Shown: piece after piece, positions 7,694-15,521 of the stretch
Layout of the letters: the number at the start of each line of letters is the position of its first letter
Numbering within the stretch: the first letter of the stretch is position 1
Source of the DNA: JAUIAI01 sp050633665
GTDB taxonomy: Bacteria > Pseudomonadota > Gammaproteobacteria > Burkholderiales > Burkholderiaceae_E
Length of the DNA stretch: 64,000 nucleotides
Direction of reading: 5' to 3'
Assembly (NCBI GenBank): GCA_050633665.1
Contig: JBOEGY010000002.1
Location: 372,001 to 436,000 of the forward strand
The notes under the pieces: model-generated
Told to the model about the DNA's origin: nothing
Database searches by the model: none
The model's input: the letters and a program-made list of their open reading frames with translations, nothing else
Translations under genes and position numbers: made by a program

Positions 7694-10277
7694 GACCAAC
7701 GACGACATCTCGCTGCTGGCCGCCCTCAAAGGTGCGAAATTCGAGGCGTCTCTGGTGACGACCTTCAATGCCACGCTCCCGTTTTATGAGGAGGTCGTAC
7801 TGAGGCGCCTGCAGGCGGCCGATTCGCGGCACAACGTGGTGCTCATGGACGCCGTCCAATGCGCGCGTTCGTGGGCCACGCCATCCTTGAGGCCGCGCCT
7901 GGCCGGTTCGGCGTATGCGCTCATCCCCATGGCCGCGCCTGGAGCCTTTCACCCGAAGATCTGCCTACTTGCCAGCAAGAAGCGCTGTGTCCTGTTCATT
8001 GGCAGCCACAACCTCACGCTTTCCGGCTTCGGTTTCAACCGGGAAGTCACCACGCACATCGACGTGCGCCCTGACAGCGCCCCTGCTCACAAGCTGGTTC
8101 TGAGCCACGTCTGGAGCCTGGTCCGCGAATGGCTTCGAACCCAGGAGGGGGCGCTGGCGCCCTCCGTGCTGGAGGCCGTGCACAGGATCGGTGAGCTTGT
8201 TCCGGGAGCCGATGGCGCCCAATCGAAGCTTTCCGACATCCGACTGCTCGGACAATCCAGCAGCGGTCCGTCATTGCTCGAACAACTCGGCCACGCGATC
8301 CCGTCGACGCCCCGGCGCGTGGTGATCACAGGAGCGTTCTTCGACACCCAACACACCTTCCTGAAAGCGCTGGAGACCCGTTGGCCCGGCGCCTCGATCA
8401 AGGTGATCATCGACCCCAAGACCGTCAAGATCGGTGGCCGCCCCAAGGGGATTCGTTCGCAGTTCGTCGATGCGCGAAAGCTCTGGATGGAGAAGGCAGA
8501 GCACTACCTTCACGCGAAGGCGCTCCTTCTCGACTTCGGCGACTCGCACATGCTTGTTGCAGGCAGCGCGAACCCGAGCCGGCCAGCGTGGCTTGGAGGC
8601 ACGCGCGCCAACTTCGAGGCCATGCTTGTTCGGCCAAACGTTGAAGTGGCAACCTCCAGCTTCGCCAGCGATCTTGCTCAGGGCTTTGCAGCCCGCGCAA
8701 TGGATGACGCCGACCTGCGCTCGATTCCGATCACACATCAGGATGACGAGAACGACGCTGAAGCACCGAGCGCTCCGATGCGGATCGCCGTTCTTGCTGC
8801 GGGTACTTCTGCAGTCCCGATCCCCGCGTCGGACTCTGCGGGATTCGCGGATTTCGTCATGCACCTGCAGGATGGTTCCCACACCGCACCTGTGAGTCTT
8901 GGACGTTCAGAGGATGGGGGCGCGATCGTTGAGCTGGGTGAGAGGGCGTCTGAAGTGCGCTGGCTGGAGCTGAGTGGCCGCGGTAGCAAGCTCCTTCGCG
9001 TAATCATCCACCACGATTCGGCTCTGGGCCGTGGAGTGGTGCGCTCGCACAGAGCCGCGCTTCAGGATGCATTGGCCGGCTTGGACTTCAGCGGTGCCAA
9101 CATCGAATCGCTCATTCAGCAAATCGAGAAGGCCATCTTCGACGATCCGGAGCAAGTGGTGTCGCCACCGCCAGGCACCGTGCGGACTGGTGCGGATGAA
9201 CAAACCCCAATTGCGGCACGCCCGGCATCGCTCGCTGTCCACATCGGCGAAAGTGCCAGCACAAGGAAGAGTAAAAAGAAGCGCCTTCTGCAAGCGGGCA
9301 GCCTGCTTGACGTCCTCGACGCCCTCCTCTACCGCTTGGGCCAGGGACTGCCAAGATCGGCCACATCGGCCACATCGGTCACTGAGACCTCGCCCCTCTC
9401 GGAAGAGGAGCTTGTAGGAACTGAAAATGAAGAGGCCAGCCAAGAGCTTCCCGCTGCGCTGACCCAGCAAGCCGTTGAAGCAGTGAGAAAGCGCCTCAAA
9501 CAAGTTGTTCGTCGCATGGTCAGGCAGCTCAAAGCGGCCCAAAGTGAGACCAAGCCTGACGTGCGTGCGGCCAAGGCACGAACCGGCGTGGTCCAGCTCG
9601 TTGCCGTGCTGTCACTGGTGAGGGAGTTCAGGCGCCTTCGGCACCTGCCTCAATGGCGCCGTATGGGGGGCTTCATCGACTCGGAAACCCGTCAGGATCT
9701 CTTGTCGCAGTCGATGGTCATCCTTTTCGGGCATGCGCAGGGCATCGCGCGCGATATCCGCGTCCACGACGGCGAGGCCGACGAAGTCGCGGAACTCGGC
9801 CAAGCGCGGGCACTGCTGGCGTGGCTCGCCTGGGACATTGGTCACAGTCTCCTGAAGCGCATTGAGCCCATGGCGCCAAAAGCAACAAAGGACTATTTGG
9901 TTGCGACGTACGCATATCTCTACGACCTGCTCCCGGCCATCGCCGTCGATGACGAGGACACATCGCAACTTGCCTCCAGCGTGCGATTGACCAATACGCC
10001 AACGGCTGACGAAAGCGCTCATGGCGAAAGCTGGCTCGCGCATCACATCACGACCGGCTTGGAAGTCGCCACAGCCCCTGCCGCGGCCTACCTGGACCGA
10101 GAAGGCATCAAGGCCGGCGATCTGATGCATGTTCCCCATTCCAGCCCACCCCAGTTCAGGGTCGTTGTTGATGCGACCGCACAGGACATTTGCTTGAGTG
10201 AACTGGACGCAGAGCGCAGGTTTACGCGCTTCGCCTGGCGTCCAGCGAGCCGGGCTCGCGCGGCGCAAGCCAGTTGA
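7686..10277 (+). CDS. Phospholipase D-fold putative nuclease with helical C-terminus
   Basis: An 863-residue protein whose ATG at 7686 overlaps the previous stop (ATGCGTGA). The first 330 residues carry two PLD-type half sites: H89-x-K91 followed by GSHNLTLSGFGFN (about 106), and H276-x-K278 followed by GSANPSRPAW (about 293). These match the H-x-K...GSxN pattern of the PLD superfamily, including nucleases such as BfiI and the PLD proteins of defence operons. The canonical Asp of the HKD motif is not obvious. The remaining 500 residues are helix-rich, with a Lys/Arg-rich stretch near 525-535, an acidic Ser/Glu linker near 570-600, and a C-terminal part I cannot assign. No signal peptide is seen, so it is likely cytoplasmic. 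A nuclease role is an inference from the fold and from linkage to a helicase. Confidence 0.82.
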   Translation: MRETNDDISLLAALKGAKFEASLVTTFNATLPFYEEVVLRRLQAADSRHNVVLMDAVQCARSWATPSLRPRLAGSAYALIPMAAPGAFHPKICLLASKKRCVLFIGSHNLTLSGFGFNREVTTHIDVRPDSAPAHKLVLSHVWSLVREWLRTQEGALAPSVLEAVHRIGELVPGADGAQSKLSDIRLLGQSSSGPSLLEQLGHAIPSTPRRVVITGAFFDTQHTFLKALETRWPGASIKVIIDPKTVKIGGRPKGIRSQFVDARKLWMEKAEHYLHAKALLLDFGDSHMLVAGSANPSRPAWLGGTRANFEAMLVRPNVEVATSSFASDLAQGFAARAMDDADLRSIPITHQDDENDAEAPSAPMRIAVLAAGTSAVPIPASDSAGFADFVMHLQDGSHTAPVSLGRSEDGGAIVELGERASEVRWLELSGRGSKLLRVIIHHDSALGRGVVRSHRAALQDALAGLDFSGANIESLIQQIEKAIFDDPEQVVSPPPGTVRTGADEQTPIAARPASLAVHIGESASTRKSKKKRLLQAGSLLDVLDALLYRLGQGLPRSATSATSVTETSPLSEEELVGTENEEASQELPAALTQQAVEAVRKRLKQVVRRMVRQLKAAQSETKPDVRAAKARTGVVQLVAVLSLVREFRRLRHLPQWRRMGGFIDSETRQDLLSQSMVILFGHAQGIARDIRVHDGEADEVAELGQARALLAWLAWDIGHSLLKRIEPMAPKATKDYLVATYAYLYDLLPAIAVDDEDTSQLASSVRLTNTPTADESAHGESWLAHHITTGLEVATAPAAAYLDREGIKAGDLMHVPHSSPPQFRVVVDATAQDICLSELDAERRFTRFAWRPASRARAAQAS

Positions 10278-10453
10278 TAAACAGATCCATCACTGTCGGC
10301 GATGGACACTTTTCGGTTGGGATCCCGGCCGCGCATTCCACACAGTGCGCCGCTCTGCGAGGACTTCGAAGGCTCCTCCGGCGCCCCCATGCCCGAGTCC
10401 AGTTCATCGACCACTGTGAAATCGTGAACCATCGCGTCGGCCTGCTCGGTCAT
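10088..10453 (-). CDS. Possible small open frame overlapping abiEii stop (doubtful)
   Basis: An ATG at 10453 overlaps the stop of the AbiEii gene as ATGA, and the frame runs 121 codons. Its first 60 residues (10274-10453) are acidic and Ser/Gly-rich, and this stretch is the only sequence between the two convergent units. The second half runs antisense through the 3' end of the PLD gene, where open antisense frames are expected in GC-rich coding DNA. It could be a real third gene of the AbiE operon, the remnant of a gene cut when the operons were joined, or chance. No motif is recognised. Confidence 0.2.
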   Translation of the reverse strand: MTEQADAMVHDFTVVDELDSGMGAPEEPSKSSQSGALCGMRGRDPNRKVSIADSDGSVYQLACAARARLAGRQAKRVNLRSASSSLKQMSCAVASTTTLNWGGLEWGTCIRSPALMPSRSR

Positions 10454-11400
10454 CTGGCACCGGCGATCCGCGTCAGCGCTTCTTCTAGCTGCCGGCGATC
10501 TTCCGCACGCTTGGCGGCCGTGCGCTGTGCGAGGTTGTGCAGCTTGCGCCGCACACCCGGCAGTTCCTCCGCATGCGCGAGCCCGATCAAGCCGAAGTCC
10601 GGTTGCTCGCCCTCCACGGACCGCAGGAACGCGCACGACGGTTCGTCCAGCCACTGCGCCACCCGCGCCAACAAGCGCTCGCGGCTCTCCAGCAAGGCCG
10701 CCACGTCAATGGGCTCGGACGTCATCCCCTTGAAATGGGTCTCAAAGATGGCCTCGAAACCTGCAGGCGCGCGTGGCGCCAGCATCTCCCAGGCCGGCTT
10801 GGGGCTGCACGTCAGGTACACGAGAAAGGTGCGCCAGAGCATCTCATCCGCCCGCTCGTCCTCCAGCAGCAAGCCCACATCGAAGAGGTCGCGCGGATGC
10901 TGCCGTGACAGCGCCGCCGCGAGCTTGCCGGCATACAGGTCGGCGAAATCCAGTACCTGCACCTCGGCGAAGCCGAACGCCTCCTCCACCCTCGGACGCA
11001 CGACCATGCTACGCACCGGATGCACCGCGCCGCGCATGACCGGCGTCGTCTCGATCTGCACACGCGCACGACCTCGGCTGGCCACCAAGCGGGTGACTGC
11101 CCCGCCCTCGCCCGCCGAGGCCTGCACCTGCAATTGCAGAGGCGGGGCGCGCAGTACATCAGCCAATCGCCCCAGCGCTTCGGCGATCAGCCTCGCATCC
11201 TCGGCGTAGCCATGCACCGGCAGCCAAGCCAGATCGATGTCCACCGACAGACGCGGCAGGTCATGCTCAAACAGATTGATGGCCGTGCCGCCCTTGAGCG
11301 CGAAGCGCGGCTCCTTCGCGAGCACCGGCAGGATCTCGACCAGCAGCCGCACCCGGTCGGTATAGCGCCCATCCCAGGACTCAAGCCAGGTGCTCATCAA
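10450..11400 (-). CDS. abiEii: AbiEii/AbiGii-family nucleotidyltransferase toxin
   Basis: A 316-residue protein of the AbiEii family, the toxin of type IV (AbiE) toxin-antitoxin systems, related to nucleotidyltransferases that modify RNA acceptor ends. Residues 36-56 hold the nucleotidyltransferase signature: K-GG-TA-x-N-LF at 36-43 and S-x-D-x-D with D54 and D56. A second family block, DLYAGKLAAALSRQHPRDLFDV, lies near 155-176 and is typical of AbiEii. AbiE pairs cause abortive infection or stabilise mobile elements. The start overlaps the end of the upstream AbiEi gene by 20 bp, so the two are translationally coupled. It converges on the helicase-PLD operon. Confidence 0.9.
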   Translation of the reverse strand: MMSTWLESWDGRYTDRVRLLVEILPVLAKEPRFALKGGTAINLFEHDLPRLSVDIDLAWLPVHGYAEDARLIAEALGRLADVLRAPPLQLQVQASAGEGGAVTRLVASRGRARVQIETTPVMRGAVHPVRSMVVRPRVEEAFGFAEVQVLDFADLYAGKLAAALSRQHPRDLFDVGLLLEDERADEMLWRTFLVYLTCSPKPAWEMLAPRAPAGFEAIFETHFKGMTSEPIDVAALLESRERLLARVAQWLDEPSCAFLRSVEGEQPDFGLIGLAHAEELPGVRRKLHNLAQRTAAKRAEDRRQLEEALTRIAGAR

Positions 11401-12202
11401 GGTCTCGCGGCAAGGTGATCTGGTAGGTCGGATGCAGGCGCCCGCCGGGCACCAGCGCGCGCTTGCCCCGGCCCAGGTCGACTCCCTCTAGCGGCACGTG
11501 AGACAGCCACGCATGCCGATGGCGCTCGGCCAGGGCCAGGAACAGCCGCTTGGCCTTGATGCTGCGGCAGTGGCGCAGCAGCAGACCGACGCGCTGCGGC
11601 CGCAGCGTGGTCATGGCCTGCATCAGCGCATCAGCCTCATAGACCCGCGCCGCGTCCGACACGCCATCGCACAGTTCCAGCATGGCGCGCTCGGGCGTCG
11701 AGCACACCAGCGCCTCGGCACCCGAGCCGGCTCGATGCCAAACCAATCCCTGCCCGGCCAGTACGGACTCAGACACCTCGGCTGCGAATGGCACGGCAGG
11801 CAGATCGAACGGCCCCTTGCCCAGGAACGCGAAGCGCTCCTTCAACGGCAGCATGCCCACCCAGCCTGGCGGCCGCTCCGGCCCATAGAGGGTGATCGTC
11901 CCGGCATCGCCCAGACGTAGGTAGTGCTCGTGCCCCTGCAGCGTCAGTGCGAAGCGCCCCCCGAGATGCAGCGGCATTTCCTCCCAGGCCTGCAGGCTGC
12001 GCACCACCCCCTCCCATTGCAGACGCCCGCCTTGGCGCATGTATGCGCCGCGGGCCGGCGACACGAGCCAGCCGCTGCCGACATAGCGTGCGACGAGGCT
12101 GTTCGAGTAGCCGTGCGCCCGCAGCCAGCGGCTGGAAACCAGGCTCGTGTCGCCCAGCTCGGCCAGTAGGCGGTTCAGTTTTCCTGCATTTTGCTCACCC
12201 AT
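11381..12202 (-). CDS. abiEi: AbiEi-type antitoxin / transcriptional regulator
   Basis: A 273-residue protein from the ATG at 12202; the frame extends further upstream but that part has no family-like sequence. The N-terminus (about 5-60) is a winged helix-turn-helix typical of AbiEi antitoxins: a helical segment, then SRWLRAHGYSNSLVARYVGSG, then a turn with a Gly-Ala-Tyr ending. The rest is the AbiEi antitoxin domain. In characterised AbiE systems this protein binds inverted repeats upstream and represses the operon while neutralising AbiEii. It precedes and overlaps the toxin gene, the usual order. The 156 bp between this gene and the integrase would hold its promoter; I did not find a clear operator there. 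Confidence 0.85.
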   Translation of the reverse strand: MGEQNAGKLNRLLAELGDTSLVSSRWLRAHGYSNSLVARYVGSGWLVSPARGAYMRQGGRLQWEGVVRSLQAWEEMPLHLGGRFALTLQGHEHYLRLGDAGTITLYGPERPPGWVGMLPLKERFAFLGKGPFDLPAVPFAAEVSESVLAGQGLVWHRAGSGAEALVCSTPERAMLELCDGVSDAARVYEADALMQAMTTLRPQRVGLLLRHCRSIKAKRLFLALAERHRHAWLSHVPLEGVDLGRGKRALVPGGRLHPTYQITLPRDLDEHLA

Positions 12203-12358
12203 AGTGCTCAAAATACAGATTTCTCGAACTCCTGCCAAGACTCTTTGGTTCGACAAATGAGAAATTCGATCACCGACAGTGATCTTTTTACGACAACGGC
12301 AAACCGCCCGCCGCCCATCGGCAGCATGTACCAGGAGGATCTTCATGCCATCCCCCTC

Positions 12359-13615
12359 TCACGTGGTCGCGCTCAGCACCGGCACCACCACGTTCTCGGG
12401 CATCAGCTTCGGCATGTAAGTCTGCCCATCGATCCAGGCATCGACCATGCTGGCCCACTCCTGCAGCATGTGGCGTCGCTGCTCGGCGTACTCAGCCTTG
12501 TTGTAGACCGAGCGCGAGGAACGCCCTTCCTCGTGCGCCAGGCACTTCTCGATCCAGTCGCGGTTGAACCCCACCTCGTTCAGCAGCGTGGAACCGGTAC
12601 GGCGCAGGTCGTGGACGGTGAAAGGCTCCAGCGGGAGGCCAGCGGCCTTGGCCCGCTCGGCGACGAGCTGCGTCACGCGATTCAAGGTCGCCTTCGACAT
12701 GCAACGGTTGGCGTCGTAGCGCGAAGGCAGGACGAACTTGGAACCCGCCGCACAGGCATGCAGGGCCACGAAGATGTCGAGCGCCTGGGTCGACAGATAG
12801 ACCACGTGCGGATTGCGCCCCTTCATCCGCTGCTTCGGGATCGTCCAGGTTGCCTTCTCAAAATCCACCTCGTCCCAGGTCGCCTCGATCAGCTCGCTCT
12901 TGCGCACCAGCGTCAGCAGGATCATGCGCAGCGCCAGCCGGATGGTCGGATAGGTGGCCACCGACTCCATCTGCCGCGCCACCAGCCGGATTTCCAGCGG
13001 CGACAGGGCGCGATCCTTCGGCACAAACGTTGCGATCGAGGCCGCGCCCACACCCTCGGCCGGGTTGTCCACCCTCTCCCCGTGCAGGATGGCGAAGGCA
13101 TAGACCTGCTTCACGATGTCGCGGACATGCACTGCCGTGGCAGGCGCACCGCGCGCCTTCACCTTGTTGCAGAGGGCGCGCAGATCATCGGCGGTGATTT
13201 CGTTGAGCAGCCGGTTCTGAAAGGCCGGCAGGATGTCGCGATCGACGACATGCTTGCGCATCGCCCGCGTGCTGTCGGCCATCTTGGCGTCCGCCAGCCA
13301 CTTGACGGCCATGTCGCCGAAGTTCTTGGCCGCGGTCAGCCGACGCTTCTCACGCTGCTTCTCCAGCGCCGGGGAGCGGCCCTGGGCGAGGGTCTTCTTG
13401 GCATCGAGCAGCTTTTCTCGGGCCAGCGCCAGCGAGATGCCACCAGCGCCATAACGGCCGATGGTCAGGGTCTCGCGGCGCCCATTGAGACGGTAATCGT
13501 AGCGGAAGGTGACGGTACCGGCGGTCGATACCGTCACGTACATCCCATCCCGGTCAGAAGCCTTATAAGTCAAGGACTTAGGCTTCAAGTTGCGCAGTGC
13601 TGTGTCGGTAAGCAT
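12359..13615 (-). CDS. int: Tyrosine integrase of the P4/DUF4102 family
   Basis: A 418-residue site-specific recombinase. The N-terminus (about 1-90) is the arm-binding DUF4102 domain, with a pattern like DGMYVTVSTAGTVTFRYDYR and GRYG...SLALAREK. The SAM-like core-binding domain follows (about 100-180). The catalytic domain contains Arg near 238 (VRKSEL), the H-D-L-R-R box near 333 and the nucleophile Tyr371 in VYNKAEY. Enzymes of this family insert genomic islands at the ends of conserved genes. It sits about 300 bp from the 3' end of guaA, a known target of such integrases, with its 5' end facing guaA. It is complete and looks active. Confidence 0.93.
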   Translation of the reverse strand: MLTDTALRNLKPKSLTYKASDRDGMYVTVSTAGTVTFRYDYRLNGRRETLTIGRYGAGGISLALAREKLLDAKKTLAQGRSPALEKQREKRRLTAAKNFGDMAVKWLADAKMADSTRAMRKHVVDRDILPAFQNRLLNEITADDLRALCNKVKARGAPATAVHVRDIVKQVYAFAILHGERVDNPAEGVGAASIATFVPKDRALSPLEIRLVARQMESVATYPTIRLALRMILLTLVRKSELIEATWDEVDFEKATWTIPKQRMKGRNPHVVYLSTQALDIFVALHACAAGSKFVLPSRYDANRCMSKATLNRVTQLVAERAKAAGLPLEPFTVHDLRRTGSTLLNEVGFNRDWIEKCLAHEEGRSSRSVYNKAEYAEQRRHMLQEWASMVDAWIDGQTYMPKLMPENVVVPVLSATT

Positions 13616-13916
13616 CGAGGTTTTTCCTCCTGTTGGTGACGGCTTTTACCGTCAAGGGTCAGGAGACCTGCTGATACCCGGAAAGCCGCATGAAATAAGC
13701 TTTCCAGAGGAGACTTTTACCGTCAAAGACCGATTTGGTCTCAATAGTAAACGGGAGGGTCTTAATCCAGTCCCCGGTTCTTACCGCCAGTTTTACCGTC
13801 AACCAGTTTCGCTGGTCGGCGATAGCCACCGATAGCCGCCGAAACAAAAATTCCTATGAATCAACGACTTACGGCGATTTTTCGATTACTGGCGATAGTC
13901 CCCGAAGGACTCGATT
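13616..13916. other. Integrase-guaA junction, likely att arm region
   Basis: This 300-bp gap between the integrase start and the guaA stop has no convincing gene. It holds three exact copies of TTTTACCGTCAA, a looser relative (TTCTTACCGCCA near 13779), and two copies of GGCGATAG near the guaA end. The layout is that of an integrase arm-site array plus the int promoter. Island DNA therefore probably starts directly at the guaA stop. Confidence 0.6.
13644..13802 (+). repeat. Three direct repeats, putative integrase arm-type sites
   Basis: The 12-mer TTTTACCGTCAA occurs exactly at 13644-13655, 13715-13726 and 13791-13802, spaced 71 and 76 bp apart, close to an even number of helical turns. All lie in the same orientation between int and the guaA end. 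Direct repeats in this place are what DUF4102-domain integrases bind as arm sites. Assignment is by position and repetition; no binding data exist here. Confidence 0.6.
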
Positions 13917-13940
13917 TCACTCCCACTCAATTGTCGCCGG
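13917..13940 (-). other. att: Putative island attachment site at guaA 3' end
   Basis: The last codons and stop of guaA, read on the minus strand as ATTGAGTGGGAGTGA, lie directly against the island. The guaA 3' end is an established integration target for integrases of this group. If so, a second copy of this short sequence should mark the other end of the island, left of the window. I found no second copy inside the window, so the crossover point cannot be fixed. Confidence 0.55.
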
Positions 13941-15512
13941 TGGCTTGCCGGAAATGTCATAGACAACCCGGTTAATCCCCGCGACCTCATTGATGATCCG
14001 GTTCGACACCCGCGCCAGCAGTTTATGCGGTAACTCGGCCCAGTGAGCCGTCATGAAGTCGGTAGTCTGAACCGCCCGCAAGGCCACGACGTTTTCATAG
14101 GTACGCCCATCGCCCATGACGCCTACAGAGCGCACGGGCAGAAAGACCGCGAAAGCCTGTGCGGTCAGGTCATACCAGCTCCGGCCTTGTTCATCGGTGG
14201 TATTGCGCAGTTCTTCGATGAAAATGGCGTCGGCGAGTCGTAAGACGTCAGCGGAGCTTGCATGGATTTCGCCAAGAATGCGAACGCCAAGACCCGGACC
14301 GGGAAACGGGTGGCGTTGCACCATCGCTGGCGGCAAGCCCATCGCGATGCCTAATTCGCGCACCTCGTCTTTGAATAACTCGCGCAGTGGTTCGAGCAGT
14401 TTAAGGTTCAGTGTTTCTGGCAAGCCGCCTACATTATGGTGACTCTTGATCTTGTGAGCCGTTTTACCGCCAGTGCCAGCCGACTCGATGACGTCGGGAT
14501 AGATGGTGCCCTGCGCCAGCCAGCGAGCATCGTCGATCTGCTCGGCATGCTCCTGAAAGACGGCAACAAACTCTCCCCCGATGATTTTTCGCTTTTGCTC
14601 AGGATCGGAAACCCCGGCAAGCTTGCCAAGAAAGCGCTCACTGGCGTCAACGTGAATGACATGGACGCCCATGTGCTCGGCAAACAAGTCCATGACTTGT
14701 TCGGCTTCATTGAGGCGGAGCAATCCGTGGTCGACAAAAACACAGGTTAGTTGCTGGCCGATTGCCCGGTGAACCAGTGTTGCCGCCACGGACGAATCTA
14801 CCCCGCCAGACAGACCGAGAATTACATGATCGTCGCCGACCTGCTTGCGGATAGCATCAACGGCCTCATCGATAAACCCGGGCATTGTCCAGTCACCGCT
14901 TATTCCGCAGATATCGACCACGAAACGTTTCAGAATCGCCTTGCCCTGAGTGGTATGAGTCACTTCCGGGTGCCATTGAATTCCGTAGAGGTGGCGCTGT
15001 TCATCAGCCATCGCCGCAATCGGGCTGTTGGCACTGGACGCCATGCGCTTGAACCCTGTCGGCAATTCATCAATGCGATCGCCGTGGCTCATCCAGACAT
15101 CAAGCAAACCGTGACCTTCGTCATTCTGACGGTCTTGAATATCTTTCAACAACAGCGTGTGGCCGCGCGCCCTAACCTCTGCAAATCCGAACTCACGATG
15201 CACACTCGGCGCGACTTTACCGCCCAGCTGCGCGGCCATGGTCTGCATACCGTAGCAGATTCCGAGGACCGGCACGCCCAGCTCAAAGATCTCGTCGGGC
15301 GCCCGGGGGGTCTCATCGTGACCGACTGAGTTCGGGCCGCCAGACAAAATGATTCCTTTCAGGCTGCCGTCCGCGTGCCAATCCGCCAGGGTCTTGGCGG
15401 CATTGTCGAACGGCAGAATCTCGCAATAGGCGTTCAACTCCCGAACCCGTCGGGCGATCAGTTGTGTGACTTGCGAGCCGAAATCCAGAATAAGTATTTT
15501 TTGGTGATTCAA
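13917..15512 (-). CDS. guaA: GMP synthase (glutamine-hydrolysing)
   Basis: A 531-residue enzyme that converts XMP to GMP with ATP and glutamine, the last step of GMP synthesis. The N-terminal class I glutamine amidotransferase domain has the nucleophile Cys86 in VLGICYGMQ. The ATP-pyrophosphatase domain has the P-loop LGLSGGVDSSVAA near 235-247. The C-terminal dimerisation domain is complete and ends in the usual PPATIEWE. Length matches the family. The start is a TTG at 15512, beginning MNHQKILILDFGSQ, 9 bp after the guaB stop, so guaB and guaA form an operon. The 3' end abuts the genomic island but the reading frame is intact. Confidence 0.97.
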   Translation of the reverse strand: MNHQKILILDFGSQVTQLIARRVRELNAYCEILPFDNAAKTLADWHADGSLKGIILSGGPNSVGHDETPRAPDEIFELGVPVLGICYGMQTMAAQLGGKVAPSVHREFGFAEVRARGHTLLLKDIQDRQNDEGHGLLDVWMSHGDRIDELPTGFKRMASSANSPIAAMADEQRHLYGIQWHPEVTHTTQGKAILKRFVVDICGISGDWTMPGFIDEAVDAIRKQVGDDHVILGLSGGVDSSVAATLVHRAIGQQLTCVFVDHGLLRLNEAEQVMDLFAEHMGVHVIHVDASERFLGKLAGVSDPEQKRKIIGGEFVAVFQEHAEQIDDARWLAQGTIYPDVIESAGTGGKTAHKIKSHHNVGGLPETLNLKLLEPLRELFKDEVRELGIAMGLPPAMVQRHPFPGPGLGVRILGEIHASSADVLRLADAIFIEELRNTTDEQGRSWYDLTAQAFAVFLPVRSVGVMGDGRTYENVVALRAVQTTDFMTAHWAELPHKLLARVSNRIINEVAGINRVVYDISGKPPATIEWE

Positions 15513-15521
15513 GGTCAGCTC

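Noticed and set aside
770..10277. Interpretation of the helicase and PLD genes as part of a Dpd (7-deazaguanine DNA modification) cluster
   Set aside because: Dpd clusters also have RecQ-like and PLD proteins, but the transglycosylase DpdA and other Dpd genes are absent from the window, and the RecQ-UvrD fusion does not match. It could be revisited if the left flank shows dpdA.
12191..13639. A 482-codon frame opposite the integrase
   Set aside because: It is exactly antisense to a complete integrase with all catalytic residues, and its His/Arg/Gly-rich product resembles no protein.
13616..13916. A tRNA gene as the integration target
   Set aside because: No cloverleaf or T-loop sequence is present; the target is the guaA end itself.
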